In this document: positions 1 to 8,921 of the stretch, in pieces | Position numbering within the stretch: position 1 is the stretch's first letter | Layout: each line of letters opens with the position of its first letter | Origin: Candidatus Ichthyocystis hellenicum | GTDB lineage: Bacteria; Pseudomonadota; Gammaproteobacteria; Burkholderiales; 2013Ark19i | DNA: 64,000 bases | Direction: 5' to 3' | Assembly: GCF_001460935.1 (NCBI RefSeq) | Contig: NZ_LN906597.1 | Coordinates: forward strand, 161,693-225,692 | Position numbers and translations under genes: made by a program | The notes under the pieces: model-generated | What the model was told of the DNA's origin: nothing | What the model saw: only the letters and a program-made list of their open reading frames with translations | The model's database searches: none

Positions 1-19
1 AACACTTAGGTAATCACCA

Positions 20-745
20 ATGAGAAAAAATCACTACTTCGGATTCAAAAAGGTCACTGAAAAAGAGAAAACAGAGAGGGTAAAACAAGTTTTTCAAAAT
101 GTCTCGCCGAAGTACAATCTCATGAACGACATAATGTCATTAGGACTTCATCGCCTATGGAAAAAAATAGCAGTTTGCGCAGGAAATATCTATAATCCCG
201 AAACAAAAATACTCGATGTTGCATCAGGAAGTGGTGACTTGGCATTATTATGGGCCGAAAAATCTAATCAAGTAATAGTTACGGACATAAACCAGCACAT
301 GTTGGAAATAGCAAAAAGTAGACTCATTAATCAAGGGGTGATACTGCCATCTGTTCTCTGCAGTGGAGAAAAACTCCCGTTTCAAGATAAATGTTTCGAG
401 GTTGTAAGTTGTAGCTTTGGTGTAAGAAACATGACTAATAAAGACCTTTTCTTAAGCGAATCTTATCGAGTACTACAACGGGGAGGAAAACTGATCATAT
501 TAGAATTCTCCAAACCATATAACTGGATTAAAAGATGGTACAACCTATATTCTTGGCACGTGATACCATGGCTAGGTGAGGTAGTTGCTCATGACCGAGA
601 TAGTTACCAGTACCTAGTAGAGTCTATTCGCATGCATCCATGTCAGGAAACATTCAAGAATATGATTCACAGTAGCGGATTTAACGAAGTTTGCTATCAC
701 AACATCATGGGCGGTATTGTTGCGCTGCACGTTGGTATAAAATAG
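20..745 (+). CDS. ubiE: Ubiquinone/menaquinone C-methyltransferase UbiE
   Basis: SAM-dependent enzyme that C-methylates the demethoxylated quinol ring in ubiquinone (and menaquinone) synthesis, in the cytoplasm at the membrane face. The 241-residue protein has the family N-terminus (VFQNVSPKYNLMNDIMS, near residues 25-41), the SAM-binding motif LDVASGSGDLA (about 65-75) and the downstream SFGVRNM motif. Length is close to the usual 250. The ATG follows an AGG-type ribosome site. It leads a compact run with ubiJ and ubiB, the order expected for aerobic ubiquinone synthesis. Identification rests on clear family motifs. Confidence 0.96.
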   Translation: MRKNHYFGFKKVTEKEKTERVKQVFQNVSPKYNLMNDIMSLGLHRLWKKIAVCAGNIYNPETKILDVASGSGDLALLWAEKSNQVIVTDINQHMLEIAKSRLINQGVILPSVLCSGEKLPFQDKCFEVVSCSFGVRNMTNKDLFLSESYRVLQRGGKLIILEFSKPYNWIKRWYNLYSWHVIPWLGEVVAHDRDSYQYLVESIRMHPCQETFKNMIHSSGFNEVCYHNIMGGIVALHVGIK

Positions 746-769
746 TTTGTTTTACTCTTATAGGTCACA

Positions 770-1363
770 ATGGGATTAACATCTACCTTGGCTTTAAGCG
801 TCATCAACTTGAGTCTTCGTCAAGATGAAACTCTGCGCTCTTACCTCAGCAGACACGACCAAAAGATCCTTGCCGTATCATGGAAGGATTGGTTGGGTCA
901 ATACAAAGTGGTAGATGGTCAGCTCACCTACTACCCTCAAGGCAAATCACCTAATTTAAAAATTTGTGTACCGGACGACATAATTACGCAGCTATCTTTA
1001 GGCAAGAAAAGCTTTAGCAAACAGATCGTCATAGAGGGAGAAACTCACTTTGCTCAGGATATAGACTTTATTGCAAAAAACCTTTCTCTTCCCGTAGAAG
1101 AACTGTTAACTACTAAGATAGGACCCACGGCAACACAAATTATCATGAAAATTTTATCATCAATTTCCGACGAATGTGCTTCATTTGCTCAAAATACGGT
1201 CGAAACTATAGTTCATTACGGCACTAATCAGGGAGAACTTTTTGTGTCAGAGGAAGAATGGCGCAATACCATGGATAAAGCACAGCAGTTATCTTCCAGG
1301 ATAAGCAATATAGAGAAACGTATAGATAACTTATTTGACAAGATGAAGCAACACTTATCATGA
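770..1363 (+). CDS. ubiJ: Ubiquinone biosynthesis accessory factor UbiJ (SCP2 domain)
   Basis: Lipid-binding accessory factor thought to hold hydrophobic quinone intermediates for the soluble Ubi complex. The 197-residue product has an N-terminal SCP2-like sterol-carrier fold (about residues 10-110) and a helical C-terminus (QQLSSRISNIEKRIDNLFDK) typical of the family. Sequence conservation is modest, so position matters: it lies between ubiE and ubiB and overlaps the ubiB start by 4 bases, implying translational coupling. No catalytic motif is expected or seen. Confidence 0.85.
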   Translation: MGLTSTLALSVINLSLRQDETLRSYLSRHDQKILAVSWKDWLGQYKVVDGQLTYYPQGKSPNLKICVPDDIITQLSLGKKSFSKQIVIEGETHFAQDIDFIAKNLSLPVEELLTTKIGPTATQIIMKILSSISDECASFAQNTVETIVHYGTNQGELFVSEEEWRNTMDKAQQLSSRISNIEKRIDNLFDKMKQHLS

Positions 1364-2868
1364 AAACATTATTAAGAATAATTCACATACTTTGGGTTTT
1401 TTACCAGTTTGGTATTTTTGAAATTCTACGAGCACCTAGCAAACATGAAAGCAAAAATAAAAAAGCAAAATATTTTTTCCTAAGAGGCAGAAAAAAAAAC
1501 GAACTGTATGGTGTTAGGTTACGCAAAGCGTTAGTCATACTCGGCCCTGTGTTTATAAAATTTGGACAGCTTCTTTCTACTCGCCGTGATATGCTAGAAG
1601 ATGAAATCATAAATGAGTTAGCAATACTACAAGACAATGTCCCGCCATTCTCAGAGGAAGAAGTAAAAAAAACTCTAGAGCGAGAATATGGAAGAGATAT
1701 AGACAACATATTTTCCAGCTTCTCGTACACCGCCATTGCTAGTGCTTCCATTGCGCAGGTACATCGTGCTCATATTACAGATGGAACAAAAGTTGCAGTA
1801 AAAATTATACGTCCAAACATACGCAAGCAAATCAACCAAGACGTTAAATTACTACATTTTTTAGCAACAATTATCAATATTTTCTACTACGATAGCAAAA
1901 GACTGCGTACACATGAACTAGTAGACGAATTCGCAAGAGCACTAGAAAGTGAGATGGATCTGATTAATGAAGCAGCCAATGCAGTACAATTTCACCGTCT
2001 GTTTGAAAGGTCTGATCAACTATTTGTGCCCCAGGTTTACTGGTCGTATTGTACCTCTTCCATAATAGTCATGGATTGGGTAGAAGGCATTTCTATAAGA
2101 AACAAATCCTTACTAAAAATACACGGTATAGACACTAAGAAACTCGCGGCTACTGGTGTAGAAATTTTTTTCACACAAGTATTTAGGGATGGATTTTTCC
2201 ATGCAGACATGCACCCTGGAAACATTTTTATCCTCAATGACGGACGATATGCTGCAGTTGACTTTGGTATTGTTGGAACCCTTTCAGAAGTTGATAAGAA
2301 TTATTTAGCCGAAAATTTTGTTGCTTTCTTCAATAGAGATTACCGCCGTGTTGCTATGGCACATATAGAGGCCGGATGGGCACCTCCAGAAACGAGAGTT
2401 GACATTTTTGAAAGTGCAATCCGTACTGTCTGTGAACCTATTTTTGACCGTCCCATTAAAGATATCTCATTCGGAAAACTACTAGCCCGTCTCTTCCATA
2501 CCTCAAGAGAATTTAACGTAGTAATTCAACCTCAACTGCTACTACTGCAAAAAACGTTATTTAATATTGAGGGCATAGGAAGAGATTTAGACCCAAATCT
2601 AGATCTATGGAAAACAGGGAAACCATATCTGGAAAAATGGATGTCAGAACAACTGGGATTAAGAGCTTTGTGTAAAAATCTAAGAAAAGAAGGGGTAAGA
2701 TGGTCAAAAATAATGCCGCAACTACCACGATTGCTGCACAATTACTTGGAAAGTGGTGCATATTTATCACAAACAAAGCCAACAACATCAAATACAATGC
2801 CGGCAATTATACTGACCATATCGATTTCTACCAATCTGGTGTTAGCAGTATATCTGCTGTATAGATAG
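1360..2868 (+). CDS. ubiB: Ubiquinone biosynthesis kinase-like protein UbiB
   Basis: Atypical protein-kinase-like ATPase needed for ubiquinone synthesis, anchored in the inner membrane. The 502-residue product shows the KxGQ signature (VFIKFGQLLSTRRDML), the alanine-rich nucleotide loop (AIASASIAQVH), the catalytic segment around HADMHPGN and the DFG (AAVDFGIVG). A hydrophobic C-terminal segment (about residues 478-500) is the membrane anchor. Somewhat shorter than the 546-residue E. coli protein. It ends the ubi run; the next gene, rpoH, has its own promoter. Confidence 0.96.
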   Translation: MKTLLRIIHILWVFYQFGIFEILRAPSKHESKNKKAKYFFLRGRKKNELYGVRLRKALVILGPVFIKFGQLLSTRRDMLEDEIINELAILQDNVPPFSEEEVKKTLEREYGRDIDNIFSSFSYTAIASASIAQVHRAHITDGTKVAVKIIRPNIRKQINQDVKLLHFLATIINIFYYDSKRLRTHELVDEFARALESEMDLINEAANAVQFHRLFERSDQLFVPQVYWSYCTSSIIVMDWVEGISIRNKSLLKIHGIDTKKLAATGVEIFFTQVFRDGFFHADMHPGNIFILNDGRYAAVDFGIVGTLSEVDKNYLAENFVAFFNRDYRRVAMAHIEAGWAPPETRVDIFESAIRTVCEPIFDRPIKDISFGKLLARLFHTSREFNVVIQPQLLLLQKTLFNIEGIGRDLDPNLDLWKTGKPYLEKWMSEQLGLRALCKNLRKEGVRWSKIMPQLPRLLHNYLESGAYLSQTKPTTSNTMPAIILTISISTNLVLAVYLLYR

Positions 2869-2900
2869 TAAAAGTATCACACTTATAGGTAAAACTTCTA

Positions 2901-2929
2901 TTGGATGGTTAATTCAAGAATGGTACAAT
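2901..2929 (+). promoter_or_regulatory. Sigma70-type promoter for rpoH
   Basis: The -35 box TTGGAT (2901-2906) and -10 box TACAAT (2924-2929) are exactly 17 bases apart. Transcription would start near 2936 and give a leader of about 50 bases. This is the best promoter match in the window and explains how rpoH can be expressed apart from the ubi genes. Confidence 0.6.
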
Positions 2930-2987
2930 TTACGGTCTTTAGCTTTGTATTGTTGTTAGTAGTTAGTACAGTAACCGGGGGGTTAAT

Positions 2988-3848
2988 ATGGATTTCGCGC
3001 TTTCAATTGCAGGTGCCTCATGCGAGCCCAACAGCCTGCAGAAATACATAAAAAGGGTCATGAGCTACCCTATGCTTTCTGAGGAAGAAGAAAGGGAGTG
3101 TGCATATAGTTTCAGATTAAGAAACGATTTGCAATCTGCTCAGCGCTTGGTTCTTTCCCACCTCCGCTTGGTTGTGTCTATATCTAAGGAATATGCCGGA
3201 TACTCCTTGCCTCAAGCTGATTTGATTCAGGAGGGAACGGTCGGCCTAATGCATGCGGTTAAACGTTTCGATCCAGAAAGAGGAGTACGACTGGTAACTT
3301 TCGCTACTTACTGGATAAAGGCGTCTATTACAAGCTACATAGTAAAAAATTGGCGATTAGTAAAAATTGCCACCACCAAAGCTCAGCGCAAATTATTCTT
3401 TAATTTGCGAAAATTAAAGAAATCCTTATCCCCATTAACTCAAGCTGAAGCTGAAGATATCGCTGAGACATTAGGAGTCAAAAAGTCTGACGTTATTGAA
3501 GCAGATAACCGTCTGAGTTGCCCTGACCTGTCACTGAGTCAAGAGTTATCTCCAGGTGGCGAGGGTTCCATGTGCTGGGAAGATCTCATAAGGGACGAAA
3601 GACAAACTCCCGATGAGTCTGTTGAAGCCACTCGTGACGGCAACACAAGATCCGCTGGCCTTGAGGAAGCGCTGGAAAAATTGGACGAGAGAGCACGTCG
3701 CATAATATCAGCACGGTGGTTAGTAGCAGGAAAACCACTTACGCTTCAAGAGTTAGCAAAAGAAATGGGTATCTCAGCTGAACGGGTGAGGCAAATAGAA
3801 TCCCAGTCCTTCTCCAAGCTTCGTACTTATCTAAAAAATCTTGCTTAA
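2988..3848 (+). CDS. rpoH: Heat-shock sigma factor RpoH (sigma32)
   Basis: Directs RNA polymerase to heat-shock promoters. The 286-residue protein, near the usual 284, has region 2 (LRLVVSISKEYAGY through YWIKASITSYIV), the RpoH box-like QRKLFFNLRKLKK at about residues 137-149, and a region 4.2 helix-turn-helix (MGISAERVRQIES). The purine-rich GGGGGG before TTAATATG can act as ribosome site. The leader has no obvious thermosensor that I can fold by eye. It sits beside the cytochrome oxidase cluster, as in many Burkholderiales, and is convergent with sco. Confidence 0.96.
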   Translation: MDFALSIAGASCEPNSLQKYIKRVMSYPMLSEEEERECAYSFRLRNDLQSAQRLVLSHLRLVVSISKEYAGYSLPQADLIQEGTVGLMHAVKRFDPERGVRLVTFATYWIKASITSYIVKNWRLVKIATTKAQRKLFFNLRKLKKSLSPLTQAEAEDIAETLGVKKSDVIEADNRLSCPDLSLSQELSPGGEGSMCWEDLIRDERQTPDESVEATRDGNTRSAGLEEALEKLDERARRIISARWLVAGKPLTLQELAKEMGISAERVRQIESQSFSKLRTYLKNLA

Positions 3849-3893
3849 ACAGCGGAGAAAACAAGCGGGTGCTTGCTCACAGCAGGTGCTCGC

Positions 3894-4559
3894 TCAGCTT
3901 CCCGCGATCATTTTCCTCATGTCCTCTATAACTTTTTCAACTGGAACGGTGCCGTTCCTTACCAATAACCTCAGCCTAGAGTTTCCGTCATATACATAGC
4001 TCACTGCACTGTGGTCTATAGTGTAGGGCATCCTCATCGTGTGGCCGTTTTTCTTACCATGCATAGTCATCTTTTCGAAGTACACATGGAATTCCTTTGC
4101 AACCTTATTTATCTCAGATAAAGAACCATACAAAGCATCAAAATTACTCTCTCCGAATGAGGAAATATATCTCTTCAGCACATCGGGATGATCATGCTCT
4201 GGATCTATAGTAACGAATAACAATCGCAGCTTATTGGCGTCACTTCCCAATGCATGGAATATTGCTTTCCACTCTGACATAGCAACCGGACACGCGGACT
4301 TACATCCGGTAAAACCGAAATACACAATCAGCACCTTTCCTCGATAGTCAGACAGGCTAACCATTTTTCCGGTGCGAGCAGATCGCAAAGACATGGATCG
4401 AGCAAAATCAACCCCAGTTACATCAACTGAATTAAAAGAAGTCATACTATTTGCAGGCGTGCTACTGGATCCCCAAAAGGAACACCCACACAACAAAGCC
4501 GAGGAGACAACCAAAGCACCCAAAGGAAACGCAACAAAACGATAAGTCACAATATTCAT
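3894..4559 (-). CDS. SCO1/SenC family copper chaperone for cytochrome oxidase
   Basis: Membrane-tethered thioredoxin-fold protein that delivers copper to, or reduces, the CuA site of oxidase subunit II. It has a lipoprotein-type signal (ALLCGCSFWG), the copper-binding GFTGCKSACP motif (CxxxC) and the conserved histidine in TIDHSAVSY. The ATG at 4559 overlaps the ctaB stop (ATGA), preferred over a GTG one codon upstream. It is the last gene of the oxidase cluster. About 221 residues, normal for the family. Confidence 0.93.
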   Translation of the reverse strand: MNIVTYRFVAFPLGALVVSSALLCGCSFWGSSSTPANSMTSFNSVDVTGVDFARSMSLRSARTGKMVSLSDYRGKVLIVYFGFTGCKSACPVAMSEWKAIFHALGSDANKLRLLFVTIDPEHDHPDVLKRYISSFGESNFDALYGSLSEINKVAKEFHVYFEKMTMHGKKNGHTMRMPYTIDHSAVSYVYDGNSRLRLLVRNGTVPVEKVIEDMRKMIAGS

Positions 4560-5482
4560 CACATTCTAGTCAAGTAAAAGAACCAATAATGATCTAACAA
4601 CATGAATAAAAAAAGCAAAAATAAGTAGGCAATAGAATAAAAAAATACATACCTAGCTTTTTCATCAGAGTAATCACCAACCAAACAAACAGTCAGTTTA
4701 AGAAAATATCCTCCCAAAATGGCAGCACAAACCCCGTATAGTTCACCAGAGAGTGAAACCAAGCAAGGCAAAAAAGATGAAACAACCAATACAAACGTAT
4801 AAAGAACAATACTTCTAATGGTACCATCAACACCATGCGTAACCGGCAACATCGGAAAACCGGCTTTTGCGTATTCATCTCTACGATATAAAGATAGTGA
4901 CCAAAAATGAGGGGGTGTCCATAAAAATATTATTAAAAACAAAAGCCATGGATGAACAGTCAAAGTACCAGACATAGCAGACCACCCTAAAACTGGAGGC
5001 ATAGCCCCTGACGATCCACCAATAACTATATTTTGCGGTGTCATTGGTTTCAAAACAATTGTGTAAAAAAAAGCGTAACCAACAAACGCGAGTAGCGTTA
5101 AACCCAAAGTTAAATCATTTACAAAAAAATGAAGTACAAGAACCCCTGCTGCCCCAACCAACAAAGAAAACAAAAGCGCCTCAAGAGGATTAAGCAGGGC
5201 CTGAGGTAATGGGCGACGGTTAGTCCGCTTCATTATGGCATCAGTTTTATGTTCTACCAGGCAATTAATAACAGCCGCCGAAGCTGCAACAAGCCAAATA
5301 CCCAAAATAGAGGCACCAAACAGAAACCAATTTATACTTGACCCAGGTGGAACCGATAGCAGCATCCCTATAGATGCGCAAAACACAATCAAACAAAGAA
5401 CACCTGGTTTCGTTAATTTCCAAAAAGAACGAAGTCGAACCCAAAAACCAGCACCACTAGGTGCTTTGGTAATAATCATCAT
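4559..5482 (-). CDS. ctaB: Protoheme IX farnesyltransferase (heme O synthase)
   Basis: Adds a farnesyl tail to heme b, giving heme O for the aa3 oxidase. The 307-residue polytopic membrane protein belongs to the UbiA prenyltransferase family: it has the KRTNRRPLP motif and about nine hydrophobic segments. The Asp-rich motif is seen as NCLVEHKTDAIMKRTNRRP. It overlaps sco by the ATGA junction and starts inside the 3' end of ctaA (5457-5482), so the three are probably co-translated. Two ATG codons in tandem open the frame. Confidence 0.95.
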   Translation of the reverse strand: MMIITKAPSGAGFWVRLRSFWKLTKPGVLCLIVFCASIGMLLSVPPGSSINWFLFGASILGIWLVAASAAVINCLVEHKTDAIMKRTNRRPLPQALLNPLEALLFSLLVGAAGVLVLHFFVNDLTLGLTLLAFVGYAFFYTIVLKPMTPQNIVIGGSSGAMPPVLGWSAMSGTLTVHPWLLFLIIFLWTPPHFWSLSLYRRDEYAKAGFPMLPVTHGVDGTIRSIVLYTFVLVVSSFLPCLVSLSGELYGVCAAILGGYFLKLTVCLVGDYSDEKARYVFFYSIAYLFLLFLFMLLDHYWFFYLTRM

Positions 5483-6467
5483 GCAACTTACCTGAACAAG
5501 AATAAAAAATTACATAATTTACCACCAGCACGGACGCTAATAGCACAGCAGCACATATAGTATGGGAAACAGCAACCAACTTCGGTAAATGAAAAACAAT
5601 ATTACTAATACCTAATATCACCTGCACAAAAACTAAAGACGTCAAAACTAACGATGCTATAACATAACGTTGGCGGTATAACTTAGTGGACAAAAAAACT
5701 ATAGCAGCAGTAACGAATATAGACCAAAAACGATGAAGCCAAAGAACGGTAACCTGTCCCATAGGATAAATAGTCATGAGAGGAGAAGAACGAGAACTAA
5801 ATCCAAAGGCACTAGAAAAACTCATATCAGGTACAAACTTACCTCCGCACTTGAACAAACTTTCACACGACAGACCAGCATAATTTGTGCTCACCCATCC
5901 ACCCAAAACAATTTGTATAACAACCATAATCAATGATAGAACAGAAATTACCCTTAGGTTGGAAGGAATGGGAAGTAATTCAGGTTGGAAATAGCAAACT
6001 CGGCATAACATCCACACAGCAAGACAAAAAGTAAGCATACCGCCGATAAGATGTGTGGTTACTATAATCGGCCGCAACTTCAATGTAACGGTCCACATGC
6101 CAAACACACCTTGAGCCACAACAAGCAACAACAGAAAAACAGCCCATGGTCGCTCTTTAGTTAGCTCAGAAAAACAAAAACTCAACGAAAACAAGGCAAC
6201 AATAACTAGACCAAGTGTAGAAACCACATATCGGTGAATCATTTCCTTTGAGGCCAATCCGGAAAAAAAAGCCGAACCATAGGACTTCTCGGATAGATGT
6301 ATGTCCACCGGAGTTTCAGGAATCCAAAAATGACCGTAACACCCGGGCCAGTCTGGACACCCCAACCCAGCATTAGACAAACGCACATAGGATCCCAAAA
6401 AAATCCCAGCAGCAGCTAAAAAAACTACCCCTGCCAAAACACATCTGTAAATCTTAAGTGCCCGCAT
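5457..6467 (-). CDS. ctaA: Heme A synthase (COX15/CtaA family)
   Basis: Oxidises the C8 methyl of heme O to give heme A. The 336-residue product has about eight membrane segments. Conserved heme-ligand histidine contexts are visible (MIHRYVVSTLG, TTHLIGGML, LHRFWS, SHTICA), as is the paired-cysteine loop (NAGLGCPDWPGCYG). A second cysteine pair (GLSCESLFKCGG) lies in a later loop. An AGGAAG ribosome site precedes the ATG. It lies in the oxidase cluster just upstream of ctaB, its substrate supplier. Confidence 0.95.
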   Translation of the reverse strand: MRALKIYRCVLAGVVFLAAAGIFLGSYVRLSNAGLGCPDWPGCYGHFWIPETPVDIHLSEKSYGSAFFSGLASKEMIHRYVVSTLGLVIVALFSLSFCFSELTKERPWAVFLLLLVVAQGVFGMWTVTLKLRPIIVTTHLIGGMLTFCLAVWMLCRVCYFQPELLPIPSNLRVISVLSLIMVVIQIVLGGWVSTNYAGLSCESLFKCGGKFVPDMSFSSAFGFSSRSSPLMTIYPMGQVTVLWLHRFWSIFVTAAIVFLSTKLYRQRYVIASLVLTSLVFVQVILGISNIVFHLPKLVAVSHTICAAVLLASVLVVNYVIFYSCSGKLHDDYYQST

Positions 6468-6480
6468 ACTTCCTCGATTA

Positions 6481-7035
6481 TCAATAAAATTTCATTATTT
6501 TATCAAGATCTTTCATAATTAGCTGCGGATCTGGTCGCGCCGGCCAGGCCATAACGATAAATCCATTAGGATCAGCCAAATAAATACCCCGCACAACACT
6601 AAGTTTACCTATATTAAATGCATCTAACGGTACAAATTCAACATTTTTATACAAAGAAACGTCGCTTGGCCAAGAAACGGGATAAGAAGAGAAAGCAACT
6701 CTGCCTAAATTTAGCGACTTAGAACCCATACCCAAACGCATCTGCCTAATTAAGAATAATTGATCACGGCATAAATCATCACAGTTTTTTGGTAATACCA
6801 CGCAAAGCCTCCAAGGATTCACCTTGACCTCATCAGAAAAATTAATATGCTGAAAAGGAGGAAGCAACAAAGTGCCATAATTGGAAAATTCGTGATAAGA
6901 GTGGTGACTATAGAACGAATACAATGCTGCCAAAAATCCTGGAAAAAAAACAAGCAACAGCAATATGACTTTAATGATCTGAAACAGAGGTTTTTTTGTT
7001 AACAGAACTGAAGAATTTATACGCGTATCTAACAT
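6481..7035 (-). CDS. Membrane-anchored thioredoxin-like protein of the oxidase cluster
   Basis: A 184-residue protein with one N-terminal membrane segment (about residues 20-42) and a periplasmic domain. That domain has a CDDLC motif, spaced like the SCO copper motif, and ends in a YLADPNGFIVMAW strand like the C-terminal half of SCO/thioredoxin folds. Proteins of this layout recur between surf1 and ctaA in betaproteobacteria. A role in copper or thiol handling during oxidase assembly is inferred from place and motif. It overlaps the 3' end of surf1 by 65 bases. No standard gene name is given. Confidence 0.75.
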   Translation of the reverse strand: MLDTRINSSVLLTKKPLFQIIKVILLLLVFFPGFLAALYSFYSHHSYHEFSNYGTLLLPPFQHINFSDEVKVNPWRLCVVLPKNCDDLCRDQLFLIRQMRLGMGSKSLNLGRVAFSSYPVSWPSDVSLYKNVEFVPLDAFNIGKLSVVRGIYLADPNGFIVMAWPARPDPQLIMKDLDKIMKFY

Positions 7036-7753
7036 AAAACACCAAAGAAAAGATTAAGAAAGTCAACCACTGGTAAACATACCCGAGGTGCCTGTCAGGA
7101 TACACTTCTGGTTGCTGTCTCTTATCATCAAAATTAAGACAAGGGTAACCTAATCTATTTACCACAATCTGCCAATAATCCATAGGATGAGAAAAATTTT
7201 TCGAAATACGAGAAAGATCCACCCAGGACCAAACTCGACCGTCGTGAGAGGAAATGGTAGGAAGAAACCACTTTTTTGGTGGCAATCTACGCGCTACTCC
7301 AAAAACATCGCTCTTGTTCAAAAGATCTTTACGAACAGCATTCAGACAGGCCTGAGTTGAGGAATAAAAAGCATCATTGACCGGAATCCACCCCATGTCA
7401 ATCATTACAATTCGACCCGTCTCTTTTATAACAAATGGCACCATAAACACATAGATGCGCCTTCCTTCTTGTGTAGGAGCTTCCCAAAAAAACCACTTTT
7501 CTGGCAAATAACTCCCCTTTGAGGATACCAACTTAAACTCCCGCTCTGCGGAAGAAATTGAAGAATATGAAGGATAGTATCCCTTGGACGCATTTTCATT
7601 TTGTTGTTCAATTCGGTTCACAATCAATTTTTTATAGTGATACCGATAATTTTGCCAAATTGCAGCACTAGCACACAAAGATATAAATACCACAGTCAAT
7701 TTGGTAATAAAAAAGAAATTTCTCCACATATCACCAGAATAATCAGTAACCAT
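6971..7753 (-). CDS. SURF1 family cytochrome oxidase assembly protein
   Basis: Inner-membrane assembly factor that helps heme A insertion into oxidase subunit I. The protein has the SURF1 architecture: an N-terminal membrane segment (about residues 15-35), a periplasmic domain with GRRIYVFMVPFV and DMGWIPV, and a C-terminal membrane segment near HLGYVYQWLTFLIFSLVFY. I use the ATG at 7753; a TTG four codons upstream is possible. It lies between ctaE/DUF2909 and the thioredoxin-like gene. Confidence 0.88.
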   Translation of the reverse strand: MVTDYSGDMWRNFFFITKLTVVFISLCASAAIWQNYRYHYKKLIVNRIEQQNENASKGYYPSYSSISSAEREFKLVSSKGSYLPEKWFFWEAPTQEGRRIYVFMVPFVIKETGRIVMIDMGWIPVNDAFYSSTQACLNAVRKDLLNKSDVFGVARRLPPKKWFLPTISSHDGRVWSWVDLSRISKNFSHPMDYWQIVVNRLGYPCLNFDDKRQQPEVYPDRHLGYVYQWLTFLIFSLVFYVRYAYKFFSSVNKKTSVSDH

Positions 7754-7830
7754 TTCCTCAACCAATCAAATAAATTGCTGAAAATAAAAAGAGTCGCTAG
7801 AATGGGTCACGAATGACCGAAGGAAAAACA

Positions 7831-8025
7831 ATGAAATTCATCGTAATAGCAATGATAGTTGCCATAATTGGATCTTTGGGATCAGCTTTAATGCAGTTGT
7901 CAAAACAAGTTAAATCAAAGAGCATGGTTCGCATTCTAGCAACCAGGGTAATATTATCCATAGCTCTATTTGCAGCGCTGATGATTATGTACAAAATGGG
8001 AATCATCAGAAATCACATATTGTAA
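7831..8025 (+). CDS. DUF2909 twin-transmembrane protein
   Basis: A 64-residue protein made almost entirely of two hydrophobic helices joined by a short basic loop (SKQVKSKSMVRILATR). This is the pattern of the DUF2909 family, found beside cytochrome oxidase genes in betaproteobacteria. It is the only gene of the cluster on the plus strand, lying in the surf1-ctaE gap. The ATG at 7831 has a GAAGGA ribosome site six to eight bases upstream and gives the family-typical MKFIVIAM start. A longer frame begins at 7813. Function is unknown; a link to oxidase assembly is inferred from position. Confidence 0.8.
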   Translation: MKFIVIAMIVAIIGSLGSALMQLSKQVKSKSMVRILATRVILSIALFAALMIMYKMGIIRNHIL

Positions 8026-8034
8026 CGGGGGAGA

Positions 8035-8907
8035 TTACATCCAGTACACAAAAACAAACAGAATCAGCCACACCACATCCACGAAGTGCCAATACCAAGC
8101 AATTGCCTCAAAGGAGAAATGATTGGTTGCCGAAAGGTGACCCCTGTACATCCTTAGCCAAATCACAAACAGCATAATACAACCAACACTAACGTGGAAG
8201 CCATGAAAACCAGTTAGCAAATAAAACAATGACCCGTAGACCCCGGAAGATAGAAACAGTCCATCTGCAACCGCATGGTGATACTCAACAGCCTGGCTTA
8301 CCACGAAAATCATACCCAAAAGTACCGTAAAAGCCAACCAAACAAGCCCAGGAGTCATCTCTTCATCACACAGCGCATTGTGGGACAAAGTCAAAGTAGC
8401 ACCAGACATCAACAAAACCGCTGTATTAATAGCCGGTATCCCAAAAGCAGCAACCGGGGAAAATGGCAAGACATATTTTGCACCAACCATAGGCCAATGG
8501 CCAGAGAAATCAGTACCATACCAACCCCATAGATACGAACTAGCTTCAGCAGTGCTCAAATCCGGCAACGCTACAAGCCGCACGTAAAACAGAGCGAAGA
8601 ACAACGCTAGAAAAAACATTACCTCTGAGAATATAAACCAACCCATACCCCAACGAAACGAAGCACAAACACGCTCACTATTCAATCCCTTCAAACCCTC
8701 TTTGATAACATCACCGAACCATAGCCACATCATTATACTTATGAGAACCAACCCCAAAGAAAGCAGAGGCCAACCCCAAGGCATGTTATTGAACAAAAAT
8801 GTCGCCCCCATAGCCATAGAAAACAATGCCACGGTACCTAACAACGGACTAGTTGATTCTTCTGGGACGTAATAATAGGGTTGAGTCTGTTTTGATGACG
8901 GCAACAT
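8035..8907 (-). CDS. ctaE: Cytochrome c oxidase subunit III
   Basis: Third core membrane subunit of the aa3-type oxidase, which stabilises the complex and the proton-uptake path. The 290-residue protein has seven hydrophobic segments, the SEVMFFLALFFALFYVR segment with its conserved glutamate, and the C-terminal AIAWYWHFVDVVWLILF signature. The ATG at 8907 has a strong AAGGAGTG ribosome site; a TTG one codon earlier is less likely. Its neighbours are ctaG and the DUF2909 gene. Confidence 0.97.
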   Translation of the reverse strand: MLPSSKQTQPYYYVPEESTSPLLGTVALFSMAMGATFLFNNMPWGWPLLSLGLVLISIMMWLWFGDVIKEGLKGLNSERVCASFRWGMGWFIFSEVMFFLALFFALFYVRLVALPDLSTAEASSYLWGWYGTDFSGHWPMVGAKYVLPFSPVAAFGIPAINTAVLLMSGATLTLSHNALCDEEMTPGLVWLAFTVLLGMIFVVSQAVEYHHAVADGLFLSSGVYGSLFYLLTGFHGFHVSVGCIMLFVIWLRMYRGHLSATNHFSFEAIAWYWHFVDVVWLILFVFVYWM

Positions 8908-8921
8908 CAATCACTCCTTCA

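Noticed and set aside
3868-3896. Imperfect 12-base direct repeat (GGTGCTTGCTCA / GGTGCTCGCTCA) at the rpoH-sco junction
   Set aside because: Short, lies partly in the sco stop region, and forms no convincing hairpin; likely chance.
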